Of a DNA stretch of 64,000 bases, positions 36,403 to 46,247 are shown piece after piece (within the stretch, counting starts at the first letter, position 1; every line of letters begins with the position of its first letter). The notes beneath the pieces were generated by a model. It saw only the letters and a list, made by a program, of their open reading frames with translations. It ran no database searches and was not told the DNA's origin. This stretch comes from Chryseobacterium sp. T16E-39 (GTDB taxonomy: Bacteria; Bacteroidota; Bacteroidia; Flavobacteriales; Weeksellaceae). Made by a program: the position numbers and the translations under genes. The stretch spans positions 4,402,001 through 4,466,000 of the forward strand of contig NZ_CP022282.1 of NCBI RefSeq assembly GCF_002216065.1. The letters are read 5' to 3'.

Positions 36403-37614
36403 TTAGAAAAGGGTATATCCGAAAATTAATGACATCGTACTGTAATCAGAGTCCCACATTACATAATTTCTTAAAAGGTTTCTTGAAGTATTCACTCTGA
36501 GCTCGACACTGAATTTATCATCGTATTTATAACCTGCCCCAAATGCAATATTATTGGCGGTTTTTATATCCATTTCAACATTGTCCTGTTTGAAAGAAGA
36601 ATTAAGACCAATCCCAAGAATAAATGCAGCATTAACAAATATCTTGGATTTATCATTTAGGAACATATAGTGTCTGATTCCAATAGGTGTATCTAGCGAT
36701 TTGTAGTCTATACTTTGAGTGATTTTTCTTTCAAAGTACGTTCCACGGTTGACTGTAGTTTCGGAATCGGTTTTATAATACTGATAAGTAGGCTCAATGA
36801 ATATGGCCCATTTATTTTTGTTGTAAGGAAGGAGGAATTCAAATTCAGCTCCGATCCTGAAAGTAAATTTTCTGTCAAAATCTGCTTTTCCAGCCGGATC
36901 ATAAGAATTGAATGTCGTTTGAAATTTCGAACTGCTGATTCCCGGTCTGATATTCAGATTAAAAAAGTCTCTTTTTTCTTTTATCTCAGCATAATTTACA
37001 GAACCACCGTTGGAACATGCATTGTATTTGACGAAAATTTTTGTTAGCGCATTTGTTTTGTAGTCTGCATTTTCAATTTCTTTATTTTCGATACCGCATG
37101 TAAGATTTTCCGAGATCTGTTTTTTATATTCATTGTTATAACGGACCAAAATTTCACTCACATAATAGGGCTTGTATACAAGCTGCTTTACATCAGATTG
37201 ATCAATATTGTAAAAGAACCTTTTGGTGTCAGTATTTTGATAATAAAACAAATTAGCTTTTCCTTCAACCACATATTTTAGAAATAGGGTTTCTTCTTTA
37301 AAATCAGGTGTTTTATTCTTTGAAATATAGGCAATGATATCTGAAGAATGGTCTATCATTACTGTTTTTCTTACATATTTTTCAGAATTGTTGACCGCAA
37401 ATTCAGAAATGTTTTTTATATCTTCCTTTTTTACCGGAGAAACATCGTTAAGTTTATATTCAAACTCTGTAGGATTATTTTTCCAATCTAAATCTTTAAT
37501 TAATACTTCAGTCTTTTCTCCGGAATTATTAATAATATATCCTTTTTCAAATTTGATCTGGGCATAGTTCATGCCAACAGTAAAAAGCCCGATAAGGAGC
37601 CCTAGTTTCTTCAT
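36403..37614 (-). CDS. Outer membrane beta-barrel-like protein
   Basis: 403 aa with a signal peptide (MKKLGLLIGLFTVGMNYAQ). The N-terminal half is a globular domain (KFEKGYIINNSGEKTEVLIK). The C-terminal half has alternating strands, ending in FGYTLF with the aromatic C-terminus typical of outer-membrane beta barrels. Function unknown; a porin or surface protein is likely. No adhesin repeats seen. Confidence 0.75.
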   Translation of the reverse strand: MKKLGLLIGLFTVGMNYAQIKFEKGYIINNSGEKTEVLIKDLDWKNNPTEFEYKLNDVSPVKKEDIKNISEFAVNNSEKYVRKTVMIDHSSDIIAYISKNKTPDFKEETLFLKYVVEGKANLFYYQNTDTKRFFYNIDQSDVKQLVYKPYYVSEILVRYNNEYKKQISENLTCGIENKEIENADYKTNALTKIFVKYNACSNGGSVNYAEIKEKRDFFNLNIRPGISSSKFQTTFNSYDPAGKADFDRKFTFRIGAEFEFLLPYNKNKWAIFIEPTYQYYKTDSETTVNRGTYFERKITQSIDYKSLDTPIGIRHYMFLNDKSKIFVNAAFILGIGLNSSFKQDNVEMDIKTANNIAFGAGYKYDDKFSVELRVNTSRNLLRNYVMWDSDYSTMSLIFGYTLF

Positions 37615-37691
37615 AGTTTTAATTTTTCAGTAGTAAATTTGTATTCATATTCTTTGATCAATATGAAAGCGGCAAATTTATAAAATAATCT

Positions 37692-37699
37692 TAATTTTG
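37692..37699 (+). promoter_or_regulatory. Promoter of queG
   Basis: TAATTTTG, perfect -7 element, 12 bases before the ATG. Confidence 0.6.
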
Positions 37700-37711
37700 C
37701 AACGGGAAATC

Positions 37712-38647
37712 ATGAATTCAACTGCTGAAAAATATTCTGAACTGATAAAGTCCAAAGCTCAAAGTTTTGGATTTCAGAATTGTGGTATTTCAAAAGCTGA
37801 TTTCCTTGAAGACGACGCACGGCACTTAGAAAAATGGCTTAAGAATAATTTCCATGGAGAAATGAAATACATGGAAAATCATTTTGATAAAAGATTAGAT
37901 CCCAGATTGTTGGTTGAGGGCTCTAAGTCAGTGATTTCATTATCTTATAATTACTTTCCCGAAGAAAAAATTTCGGCACTTGAAAACTATAAGATTTCAA
38001 AATATGCTTATGCTGAAGATTACCATGAAGTGATCAAAGAGATCCTTCGTGAGATGGTTGCTGAACTACAGGAAGAAATTGGCGATTTTGGATTCAGGGT
38101 TTTTGTGGATTCTGCCCCAATACTTGAAAGAAGTTGGGCAAAGAAATCAGGAATTGGGTGGGTCGGTAAGAATGCGAATCTTATCACCAAACAAAACGGA
38201 TCTTTTTATTTTTTGGCAGAAATTATCTGTGATCTTGAATTGATTGCGGATCACGAAACCACCAATCATTGCGGGACATGCAGAAAATGTATCGACGCCT
38301 GTCCCACGAACGCTATTATTTCTGATAAAATTGTTGATGGGAGTAAGTGCATTTCTTATGCAACCATAGAATTGAAAAGCGAAATTCCTGATTATTTCAA
38401 AGATAAAATGCAGGACTGGATGTTTGGCTGTGATATTTGCCAGGATGTATGCCCATGGAATCGGTTCTCGGCTCCCAATCTGCAAAGCCGGTTTAAACCT
38501 AATGAAACCCTGAAAAATTTCAAGAAAGGAGAATGGAAAGAGCTGACCCAGGAATTGTTTTCTGATATTTTTAGAAAATCACCAGTGAAAAGAACAAAAT
38601 TTGCAGGTCTGAAAAGGAATATTGAGTTTTTGGAAAAGGGGAAGTAA
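37712..38647 (+). CDS. queG: Epoxyqueuosine reductase QueG
   Basis: 311 aa from the ATG at 37712; the in-frame TTG at 37697 overlaps the promoter. It reduces epoxyqueuosine to queuosine in tRNA, using cobalamin and two 4Fe-4S clusters. The cysteine clusters HCGTCRKCIDACPTNAI and CDICQDVCPWN are both complete. N-terminal residues (GISKADFLEDDARHLEKWL) match the family. It is a B12-dependent enzyme, in a window that also holds a B12 riboswitch. Single-gene unit. Confidence 0.95.
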   Translation: MNSTAEKYSELIKSKAQSFGFQNCGISKADFLEDDARHLEKWLKNNFHGEMKYMENHFDKRLDPRLLVEGSKSVISLSYNYFPEEKISALENYKISKYAYAEDYHEVIKEILREMVAELQEEIGDFGFRVFVDSAPILERSWAKKSGIGWVGKNANLITKQNGSFYFLAEIICDLELIADHETTNHCGTCRKCIDACPTNAIISDKIVDGSKCISYATIELKSEIPDYFKDKMQDWMFGCDICQDVCPWNRFSAPNLQSRFKPNETLKNFKKGEWKELTQELFSDIFRKSPVKRTKFAGLKRNIEFLEKGK

Positions 38648-38692
38648 TAGAGAATTTAAAGTTCAAAAATGAAAGTTGGGAATTATAAAAAA

Positions 38693-38716
38693 GAAGCCCA
38701 CCTTTCGGTAAGCTTC
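38693..38716 (-). terminator. Terminator of RND efflux operon
   Basis: On the minus strand GAAGC-ttACCgaaaGGT-GGGCTTC hairpin then TTTTTT. Confidence 0.8.
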
Positions 38717-38742
38717 CTTGAGAAAAAATTAGATTGGTTAAA

Positions 38743-40212
38743 TTATTTCTTGATAATATCAGGCGTTGCAACAGGGTTCTGATCCCATCCTCCACCTAAT
38801 GCTTTATAAATGGCCACACTGGCTTTAAGCTGATTTACTTTCTTTTCAACCAGTTCAAATTTAGATTCCAATGCATCCCGTTGGGTTAAAAGAACTTCCA
38901 TATAATCTGCACGGGCATATTTAAAAAGATCATTGGAGATGTCAATAGACTTGGTTAGTGCATTCACTTCCTGGGTTTTAATATCAACACTACTTTCTAG
39001 ATTATGAATTTTTGATAGCTGATTGGCAACTTCGATATAGGCTGCTAATACGGTTTGTTCATAATGATAAACTGCCTGGACCTGCTTAGAATTGGCATTA
39101 TAATAAGCCGCTTTAATAGCATTTCTATTGATCAGCGGAGCAGTAAGTTCTCCGGCAAGAGAATACAGGAAAGACTGAGGTTTAACAATATACAAAGGAT
39201 TGAAAGCCTGAAAACCTATTCCGGCGGAAATATCAAGGGACGGATAGAATCTGGCTTTTGCTGATTTTATATCCAGTTTGGACGCAGCAAGTTCATATTC
39301 AGCCTGTTTGATATCAGGCCTGTTTTCCAACAGTTCTGAAGGTATTCCACTGTAGACAGGTTGAGGAACAAGAGTATTAAAGGTATTTTTAGTTCTTTCC
39401 ACTGGTTGCGGGAATCTTCCGACCAGGTAATTAACTCTGTTTTCGGTCTCTACAATTTTTTGTTGGATGTCATATTGCATTCCCTGTGTTTTTAATACCT
39501 GTGCCTGAAAACGCTGTACAGCAAGTTCATTGGAACGGGCAAACTTTTTCAAATCTCTTACCACCTGCAAGGCATCATTTTGAATTTTTATATTCTGTTG
39601 GAGAATATCCAGTTCATTATCCAGAGCTAATAACTCATAATAAGAATCAGCTATTTCAGCGATAAGATTGGTTGTCATAAAGTTTTTCCCTTCAACACCG
39701 GCCAGATATCTCTGTACCTGTGCCCGGGTTGCATTGTGTAGTTTTCCCCAGATATCGGTTTCCCATTTTGCCTGAGCGCCAACTGCAAAGTCAAATAAAG
39801 GATCAGGCATTTCTTTACCAGGTTCAATTTCTGTATTCGCTTCCATAGCGCCGATGTTGGTATAACGGCTGACTTTATCCAAACCAGCTCCCGCTTTTAA
39901 ACCTACAGAGGGTAAATATTCTCCTTTACGGGCTTTGATCTCATTTTTAGAAATCTCTATTTCCTGAAGAACAATATTAAGTTCCTGATTGTTTTTCAGT
40001 GCTTCATTGATGAGTGCCTGAAGATTCGGATCACTGAAATATTCATTCCATTTGATCTTTCCGGTATTTGAGGTAGCATCATCAGTACTGCCATATTTTT
40101 CCGGTACTGTTTTATTTTCAACACGTTGCTCTATTTCTATTGGTTTACAAGCCGCAAGGCTTAAAAAGACCAGCGCAATACCTGTATATTGATATATTTT
40201 ATTCTTATTCAT
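38743..40212 (-). CDS. RND efflux outer membrane factor (NodT/OprM type)
   Basis: 489 aa lipoprotein with lipobox SLAACKP (Cys22). It has two outer-membrane-efflux repeats, each ending in a long periplasmic helical hairpin (e.g. RYLAGVEGKNFMTTNLIAEI and ENRPDIKQAEYELAASKLDI). It makes the trimeric outer membrane channel for the pump. The start overlaps the stop of the pump gene by 8 bp. It is the last gene of a three-gene operon, with a terminator 27 bp downstream. Confidence 0.95.
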   Translation of the reverse strand: MNKNKIYQYTGIALVFLSLAACKPIEIEQRVENKTVPEKYGSTDDATSNTGKIKWNEYFSDPNLQALINEALKNNQELNIVLQEIEISKNEIKARKGEYLPSVGLKAGAGLDKVSRYTNIGAMEANTEIEPGKEMPDPLFDFAVGAQAKWETDIWGKLHNATRAQVQRYLAGVEGKNFMTTNLIAEIADSYYELLALDNELDILQQNIKIQNDALQVVRDLKKFARSNELAVQRFQAQVLKTQGMQYDIQQKIVETENRVNYLVGRFPQPVERTKNTFNTLVPQPVYSGIPSELLENRPDIKQAEYELAASKLDIKSAKARFYPSLDISAGIGFQAFNPLYIVKPQSFLYSLAGELTAPLINRNAIKAAYYNANSKQVQAVYHYEQTVLAAYIEVANQLSKIHNLESSVDIKTQEVNALTKSIDISNDLFKYARADYMEVLLTQRDALESKFELVEKKVNQLKASVAIYKALGGGWDQNPVATPDIIKK

Positions 40213-43200
40213 AGTGTATCATATCTTCGCTTAGCGGTGATTCATCTTCGTCTTTGATCATTTTTTTGCCATCAGACCATTTGGCAAAAATGTAGTATAA
40301 TCCGGGAATAATAATAACTCCCAATAAAGTTCCTACAAGCATTCCTCCCAATGCTGATGCACCAATGGTATGATTCCCGATAGCTCCGGCGCCTCCGGCA
40401 AAAATCAATGGTACAAGACCTGCAATAAAAGCAAAAGAAGTCATCAGAATCGGACGGAAACGGATTCTCGCACCTTCTACTGCCGCTTCAAAAATGGAGT
40501 CTCCTGACTGTCTCTTCTGTACGGCAAACTCAACAATCAATACGGCGTTTTTACCAAGCAATCCGATCACCATAATAAGTCCCACCTGAGCGTAAATGTC
40601 ATTTTCGAGACCCATTGCTTTAAGTAAAAGGAAAGATCCGAAAACTCCAACAGGAAGTGAACAGAGTACAGCGAAAGGAATCACAAAACTTTCATATTGG
40701 GCAGCTAATACAAGGTATACAAATACAAGGACAACAAGGAATACATAAATAGCCTCATTCCCACGTTGCGCTTCATCATAAGATAATCCCTCCCAGGCTA
40801 CTTTATATCCATGAGGCAAAGTTTTCGCCGCAGTTTCGTTAATCGCAGTGATCGCATCAGCAGTGGTATATCCTGCTGCAGGCAATCCACGTATGGCCGC
40901 AGAATTATACATATTATAGCGCGTAATTTCGTTTGGTCCCTGTGTTTTTTTCAACGTCATAAATGCTGAATAGGGAACCATTTCACCACGGTCATTTTTT
41001 ACATAAAGTTTCATGATATCTGTAGGAAGTCTTCTGAATTCAGGAGAAGATTGTACATAAACTTTAAAGAATTGTCCGAACCTGATGAATCCCTGCTCGT
41101 AGGTACTTCCAATCAAAATATTAAGGTTATCCATTGCTTTACCAATAGAAACTCCTTTTTGCATTGCGGCATTATTATCGAATACGAGTTCATATTGTGG
41201 ATAGTTAGCAGCGAAAAAAGTGAAAACTCCTGTGAGTTCTTTACGTTTTTTAAGATTGGCTATAAACTCTTTATTGATCTTATCAAAATCCTGATAATCT
41301 GTAGTTCTGTTAAGGTCCAGCAGTCTCATTGAAAAACCTCCGGAAGATCCAAATCCAGGTACTGCAGGGGGTTCGAAAAACTCAATGGTCGCCCCAAGGT
41401 CTTTAGATTTTTGTTCAAGTTCTTCCATGATTTCTTTTACAGAATGTTCACGGGCACTCCAGGTTTTAAGATTGATCAGACATGTTCCTGCATTGGAACC
41501 CCGTCCTTCTGTCATGATTTCATATCCAGCGAGTGACGATACAGATTCCACACCATCTACACCCTGACAGATCTTTTGTAGAGCCCTGGAAACCTTATTG
41601 GTTTGTTCCAGCGTAGATCCTGGAGGGGTTTGGATAATAGCATAAATAGTTCCCTGATCTTCATTCGGGATAAAACCTCCGGGAAGAGTCTTATTGATCA
41701 CAAAAATTCCTGCAGAAAATAAAATCAGGATTCCCCAGGTTACTACTTTTCTGTTAACAATCTTTCTCAGTAGTTGGGCATACTTACCTGTTATTTTATC
41801 AAAGCCTTTATTGAATGCATCAAGTGATTTTGTAAACAGATTGGATTTCTTAGGTTTTCCGTGGTTATTTTTCAAAAGCATAGCCGCTAAAACCGGAGTC
41901 AGTGTAAGTGCCACAACAGCTGAAATAACAATAGAGCTTGCCATAGTGATGGAAAACTGACGGTAGAAAGTTCCTACGGGACCGGTCATAAATGAAATAG
42001 GAATAAATACCGCAACCATCACTGCTGTAATAGCAATAATAGCTCCTGCAATTTCCGCCATAACTTCTTTTACAGCCTTATACGGGGAGATATTACTTTC
42101 TTCCATTTTAGCATGAACCGCTTCAATAACTACAATGGCATTATCTACAACAATTCCGATGGCGAGTACCAACGCAAAAAGGGTAACCAGATTTATGGAT
42201 AAACCAAACAGCTGTATCACAAAGAAAGTTCCTACCAAAGAAACGGGAACGGCAATGATGGGGATCAGTGTTGATCTCCAGTCTCCCAAAAATATAAACA
42301 CTACAATAGCAACCAGGATAAATGCATCCCTCAATGTATGGACAACCTGTTCTATAGATGCATCCAGGAACTGGGAAACGTCATAGCTGATCTTATAATC
42401 CACTCCGGGAGGGAAATTCCCTTTCATTTCTTCCAGTTTTGATTTGACATCCTTTATGACATCATTTGCATTACTTCCATAGTTTTGTTTAAGGACAATA
42501 GAAGCGGATGGATGTCCGTCAAGATTGGAATAGATATCAAAAAATTCACTTCCCAATTCGACCTTGGCAACATCTTTAAGCTTAATATTTTCTCCTTCTG
42601 CATTAGAGCGTACAATAATATTTTCGTACTCTTCCGGCTTATTGTACTGTCCTTTATAAGTAAGTACATATTCGAGGGACTGAGCGGCAATTCCTGAACT
42701 CTGACCGATCCTTCCAGGACGGCCAATGATACTCTGTTCACCAATGGCTTTCATGACTTCATCTACCGAAATAGAATAAGCACGCATACGGTCCGGATTC
42801 AGCCAGATTCTCATGGCATACCTCCGGCTCCCCAGGATCTGGGATTTGGCAATTCCATGGATCCGGTTGATTTCAGGAATGATATTCACCATAGCATAAT
42901 TATACAGGAACTTTTCATCCATGCTTTTGTTGGTACTGAATAAATTCACATACATCAACATGCTGGGCTGAATAGGATTTACAACCACTCCTTCCTTTTG
43001 TACAAGTTCCGGAAGTAGTGGCATTACCTGGTCCACTCTGGTTTTTACGAGGACTACTGCTGCATTGGGATCTGTTCCCGGATCGAAAACAACGTTCACC
43101 GTTGCTTCTCCTGCACTGGTGGCATCGGTTGTGATATAACGCATTCCCTGCACACCGTTTATGGCATTTTCAATAGTAATCAAGGATGATTTCACCAATA

Positions 43201-43366
43201 CATCAGCACTCGCTCCCGGATAGGCAATAGATACGGCAACGGTGGTGGGTGCAATTTTAGGAAACTGTTCAGTAGGAAGCTGTTTGATGGCCAATCCTCC
43301 TACAAATAGGATGATGACCGATATCACGATAGCGAATACCGGCCGGTGTATTACTTTTTTAAACAT
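40205..43366 (-). CDS. RND multidrug efflux transporter (HAE1/AcrB type)
   Basis: 1053 aa, normal for AcrB. Twelve transmembrane segments and two large periplasmic loops. Essential motifs: ALVLAIGIVVDNAIVVIEAV (helix 4 with paired Asp), VGLIMVIGLLGKNAVLIVEF (helix 10) and GGFIPNEDQG. A proton-driven trimer that exports drugs or bile-like compounds. It lies between the adaptor (15-bp gap) and the outer membrane factor (8-bp overlap). No local regulator gene is adjacent. Confidence 0.97.
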   Translation of the reverse strand: MFKKVIHRPVFAIVISVIILFVGGLAIKQLPTEQFPKIAPTTVAVSIAYPGASADVLVKSSLITIENAINGVQGMRYITTDATSAGEATVNVVFDPGTDPNAAVVLVKTRVDQVMPLLPELVQKEGVVVNPIQPSMLMYVNLFSTNKSMDEKFLYNYAMVNIIPEINRIHGIAKSQILGSRRYAMRIWLNPDRMRAYSISVDEVMKAIGEQSIIGRPGRIGQSSGIAAQSLEYVLTYKGQYNKPEEYENIIVRSNAEGENIKLKDVAKVELGSEFFDIYSNLDGHPSASIVLKQNYGSNANDVIKDVKSKLEEMKGNFPPGVDYKISYDVSQFLDASIEQVVHTLRDAFILVAIVVFIFLGDWRSTLIPIIAVPVSLVGTFFVIQLFGLSINLVTLFALVLAIGIVVDNAIVVIEAVHAKMEESNISPYKAVKEVMAEIAGAIIAITAVMVAVFIPISFMTGPVGTFYRQFSITMASSIVISAVVALTLTPVLAAMLLKNNHGKPKKSNLFTKSLDAFNKGFDKITGKYAQLLRKIVNRKVVTWGILILFSAGIFVINKTLPGGFIPNEDQGTIYAIIQTPPGSTLEQTNKVSRALQKICQGVDGVESVSSLAGYEIMTEGRGSNAGTCLINLKTWSAREHSVKEIMEELEQKSKDLGATIEFFEPPAVPGFGSSGGFSMRLLDLNRTTDYQDFDKINKEFIANLKKRKELTGVFTFFAANYPQYELVFDNNAAMQKGVSIGKAMDNLNILIGSTYEQGFIRFGQFFKVYVQSSPEFRRLPTDIMKLYVKNDRGEMVPYSAFMTLKKTQGPNEITRYNMYNSAAIRGLPAAGYTTADAITAINETAAKTLPHGYKVAWEGLSYDEAQRGNEAIYVFLVVLVFVYLVLAAQYESFVIPFAVLCSLPVGVFGSFLLLKAMGLENDIYAQVGLIMVIGLLGKNAVLIVEFAVQKRQSGDSIFEAAVEGARIRFRPILMTSFAFIAGLVPLIFAGGAGAIGNHTIGASALGGMLVGTLLGVIIIPGLYYIFAKWSDGKKMIKDEDESPLSEDMIHYE

Positions 43367-43381
43367 AATTCTGCTTTTGAA

Positions 43382-44467
43382 TTACTCTGCATAGAGTTCA
43401 AGGTTGGACATCACTTTTTCAGGTTTTTGATAACGGGCAGAAATCTTTTGGTTTTCCTTTACCATTCGCAACCCATCGAGGAGAATTCTCTCATCTTTTC
43501 CAAGTCCTGATGCAACTACATAGATATGCGGCAATTCAGCAGTAATTTTTATTTCCCGCGCTTTTACTTTATTGTCTTTGGTAATAACATATACATATTT
43601 TTTCTCCAATTCCTCAAAAGTAGCTTTCTGAGGAATCAGCATCGCATTGTCGTAGGGAGAGGTGATCAGAATATTTCCGGTTTCCCCATACCGGAGAAGT
43701 CCTTTTGGATTGGAAAAAGTTGCTCTGTAGGCAATATTTCCTGTTTCATTATCGAAATCAGATTCAATGGTTTCAACAACACCATCCTGACTGAATGTTT
43801 TGCCATTCGCCATTTTTAAGCGGACATGCATAGGATCGTTGTCCTTTCTATCACTCATCTGGTTGAGGTATTCAGCTTCCGGAACATTAAAATACACCCA
43901 CATTTTACTATTGTCGGAAAGTTCTGTAATAAGCTCTCCGTCATCGACAAGGCTTCCTTTACGAACATGTAAACGACCTACGATTCCGTTGAAGGGAGCA
44001 CGTATTTCTGTAAATTTTAAATGGGTATTCATTGAAGAAAGTTCTGCCTGTGCTTTCTCATATTTGGCCTTGGCCATTGCCATTTCCTGGGGTGCTACAA
44101 TATCTTTATCTGAAAGATTTTTTGTATTCTGATATTCGATTTGAGCATATTTTGCTTCGGCCTTCGCCCGATTGACATCGGATTCATAAAGATTGGGCAT
44201 GATTTTGAATAACAATTGCCCTTTTTGTACATATTGCCCCTCGTCGACATATAGGGACTGGATATATCCTTTTTCCTGAGCACGAAGCTCAATGTGATTA
44301 ATAGACCGGATCTGTGCCACATAATCTTTGTCGATTAATGTATCCTTAATAAGTGGACTTGTTACATTAAAAACGGCTGCTTCTGCTTTTTCTTTTTTCT
44401 CAGACTGACAGCTAATGCATAGTAGAATAATGCACAGGTTTATATACATGAGACTTTTCTTGACCAT
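43382..44467 (-). CDS. RND efflux periplasmic adaptor (MFP)
   Basis: 361 aa lipoprotein with lipobox LLCISCQ (Cys20). Membrane-fusion-protein domains appear in order: lipoyl half (IRSINHIELRAQEKGYIQSL), alpha-hairpin (about 90-140), second lipoyl half (FTEIRAPFNGIVGRLHVRKG), then beta-barrel and membrane-proximal domains. It bridges pump and outer membrane channel. It is preceded by a small secreted-protein gene 91 bp upstream, which may be in the same transcript. Confidence 0.95.
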   Translation of the reverse strand: MVKKSLMYINLCIILLCISCQSEKKEKAEAAVFNVTSPLIKDTLIDKDYVAQIRSINHIELRAQEKGYIQSLYVDEGQYVQKGQLLFKIMPNLYESDVNRAKAEAKYAQIEYQNTKNLSDKDIVAPQEMAMAKAKYEKAQAELSSMNTHLKFTEIRAPFNGIVGRLHVRKGSLVDDGELITELSDNSKMWVYFNVPEAEYLNQMSDRKDNDPMHVRLKMANGKTFSQDGVVETIESDFDNETGNIAYRATFSNPKGLLRYGETGNILITSPYDNAMLIPQKATFEELEKKYVYVITKDNKVKAREIKITAELPHIYVVASGLGKDERILLDGLRMVKENQKISARYQKPEKVMSNLELYAE

Positions 44468-44558
44468 GGTAATATTTATAATAATTTATATTTGAAAAAA
44501 TAGAGTTACGGGCTCTCTAAGAGAAAGCCTTAAGATTTTCGAAAAAAGTAATATAAAA

Positions 44559-45005
44559 TCACAGTCTGATGACCCTGTACTGGATGTACAGATCATCGGT
44601 GGAAAGTTTTAGATGTTCGGAATTAGCAAAAAATACAGCACTTTGTCTGTTGTGAAATATGCTGACAAGGTCTGATCTGAAATAGAGCGATGATTCCCTG
44701 AAAAACACCAACAATTCCGGAAGGGCAGATGTTTCTACAGTATCATCATTTTCATTTTCGTTTTCGGAAAGGTTGGCCCTGAGCTTATGATAAGGCGGGC
44801 GGGAAATACTGTACTGATCTTTAAATTCCTGATTGTTAAGGGAAAAATCTGAGCTATTGCCGTTCCCCGGAGAAGCACTGGATGTGTAAGGGGTGAAATC
44901 AATATCAAAGGTAGTATACGTAGATATCTGTCCAGAGTACAAACCCAAAACGGTAAGTAAAGCAAATAAAACGGTAAACAGATATTGATGAAATCTTCCT
45001 CGCAT
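44559..45005 (-). CDS. Small secreted protein upstream of efflux operon
   Basis: 148 aa with an N-terminal hydrophobic signal segment (YLFTVLFALLTVLGLYSGQ) and then a Ser/Asn/Asp-rich region (TSSASPGNGNSSDF; NENENDD). No known family. The promoter is almost at the start codon. It reads in the direction of the adaptor gene after a 91-bp gap; a link to the pump is inference from position alone. Confidence 0.6.
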   Translation of the reverse strand: MRGRFHQYLFTVLFALLTVLGLYSGQISTYTTFDIDFTPYTSSASPGNGNSSDFSLNNQEFKDQYSISRPPYHKLRANLSENENENDDTVETSALPELLVFFRESSLYFRSDLVSIFHNRQSAVFFANSEHLKLSTDDLYIQYRVIRL

Positions 45006-45013
45006 CCCGAAAG

Positions 45014-45021
45014 CAAAGGTA
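45014..45021 (-). promoter_or_regulatory. Promoter of small secreted protein / efflux operon
   Basis: TACCTTTG on the minus strand (perfect -7), with TTTG around 45042-45045 about 20 bases upstream. The transcription start would be a few bases from the ATG. Confidence 0.55.
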
Positions 45022-45533
45022 ATTAAACTTCAAAACCGGAACAAAAAAATGGAGATTAAAAAAGTGTTAAAAATTTAAATTAGCGAGAAAATATCCGAAA
45101 AGAGAGTTGAGGATAATAGAATGAATAAAAAAGTAAGAAGAATAAATTTTAAAAAGGAAGAAAGTTTTGAAATTTTTGGTGATAAATCCTCTTTTGGAAT
45201 TTTTCGTGTTCCAAATTAAAGAGGGTAAACGACCATTCCTTAAATTCAGACGTTTAAGGAGGTGAAGATTTGATAAGTGAAAATTAGCTGAAAAGCCTTT
45301 CCTAAAAAGAAAAATTGACTTTCAAAAAGATAAAATCTTTTAGAAAATCAACGTCTTTTTTGTATTCTTTTTGGAGCTATTTTTACTCTTACTTTAAATC
45401 TTTTTTGGGATTTAGTGTTTTTACGCATATTTGTAACTATTTCATACTTAAATATACTGATTTTTCCGATTGAAACAAATATTTTTGTGATAAATTGAAA
45501 ATTAATTTTACGTAACCTTGTAAAAACAGATCT
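45022..45533. other. Structure-rich intergenic region, possible ncRNA
   Basis: No ORF supported. Three inverted repeats follow one another. 45188-45224: CCTCTTTTGGAA against TTCCAAATTAAAGAGG. 45237-45260: TCCTTAAA/TTTAAGGA. 45315-45351: 17-bp arms with two mismatches, then TCTTTTTTG. It lies between two divergent promoters, so the last hairpin is not the terminator of any annotated gene. A small RNA on the plus strand ending near 45362 would explain it. Confidence 0.4.
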
Positions 45534-46211
45534 GTGAAAAAAATAGTGATCATATTCTTAAAAGCTTTAGGAATCATTCTTGGGATTGTGGCTTTATACG
45601 TTGTTCTTGTTCTTTTAATTCCTTTTATCGGGGTTTCAGCAAAAGATGACGGAGAGAAGAAAGAAATTCCCATCTACATTTATACGAATGGAGTACATAC
45701 GGATATTGTAATGCCTGTAAAAAATGATTTGCAGGACTGGAGTACAAAAGTTCTGTTTTCTAATACCACTTCAAAAAAGACTGATTACCAGTATATAGGA
45801 ATTGGCTGGGGAGATAAGGGATTCTATCTTGATACTCCTACATGGGCTGATTTAAAATTTTCTACAGCTTTTAAAGCTGCTTTTTGGCTAAGTGATTCGG
45901 CTATGCATTGTACCTATTACAATACAATGAAAGAAGGAGACGACTGTAAAATGATCATGATCAGCAGATCACAGTATAAAAAATTAGTAGAATTCGTGGA
46001 AGCTAAATTTGACAGAGACAAAAATGGTAATTTTATGGTCATTCCTACAACTGCTGTATACAGTGATAATGATGCATTTTATGATGCGAAAGGAAGTTAT
46101 AACTTCTCTTATACCTGCAATACCTGGACGAATGATGCATTAAAAGCAGCAGGACAAAAAGCAGCGTTGTGGACTGCTACAGATTTTGGGATATTCAGGC
46201 ACTATAAGTAG
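45534..46211 (+). CDS. TIGR02117/DUF2459 family protein
   Basis: 225 aa with a GTG start. One N-terminal transmembrane helix, then the family sequence PIYIYTNGVHTDIVMPV, YIGIGWGDKGFYLDTPTWADLK and YNFSYTCNTWTNDALKAAGQK. The conserved His-Thr-Asp and the Cys-Asn-Thr-Trp suggest a cysteine-peptidase-like fold, but no activity is established. Probably periplasm-facing. Confidence 0.85.
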   Translation: MKKIVIIFLKALGIILGIVALYVVLVLLIPFIGVSAKDDGEKKEIPIYIYTNGVHTDIVMPVKNDLQDWSTKVLFSNTTSKKTDYQYIGIGWGDKGFYLDTPTWADLKFSTAFKAAFWLSDSAMHCTYYNTMKEGDDCKMIMISRSQYKKLVEFVEAKFDRDKNGNFMVIPTTAVYSDNDAFYDAKGSYNFSYTCNTWTNDALKAAGQKAALWTATDFGIFRHYK

Positions 46212-46247
46212 GAGAATTGTATTACCTACTATACTTAATAATTTAAA

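Noticed and set aside
41051..42386. Plus-strand ORFs inside the RND pump gene
   Set aside because: They are antisense to a well-conserved gene and resemble no protein.
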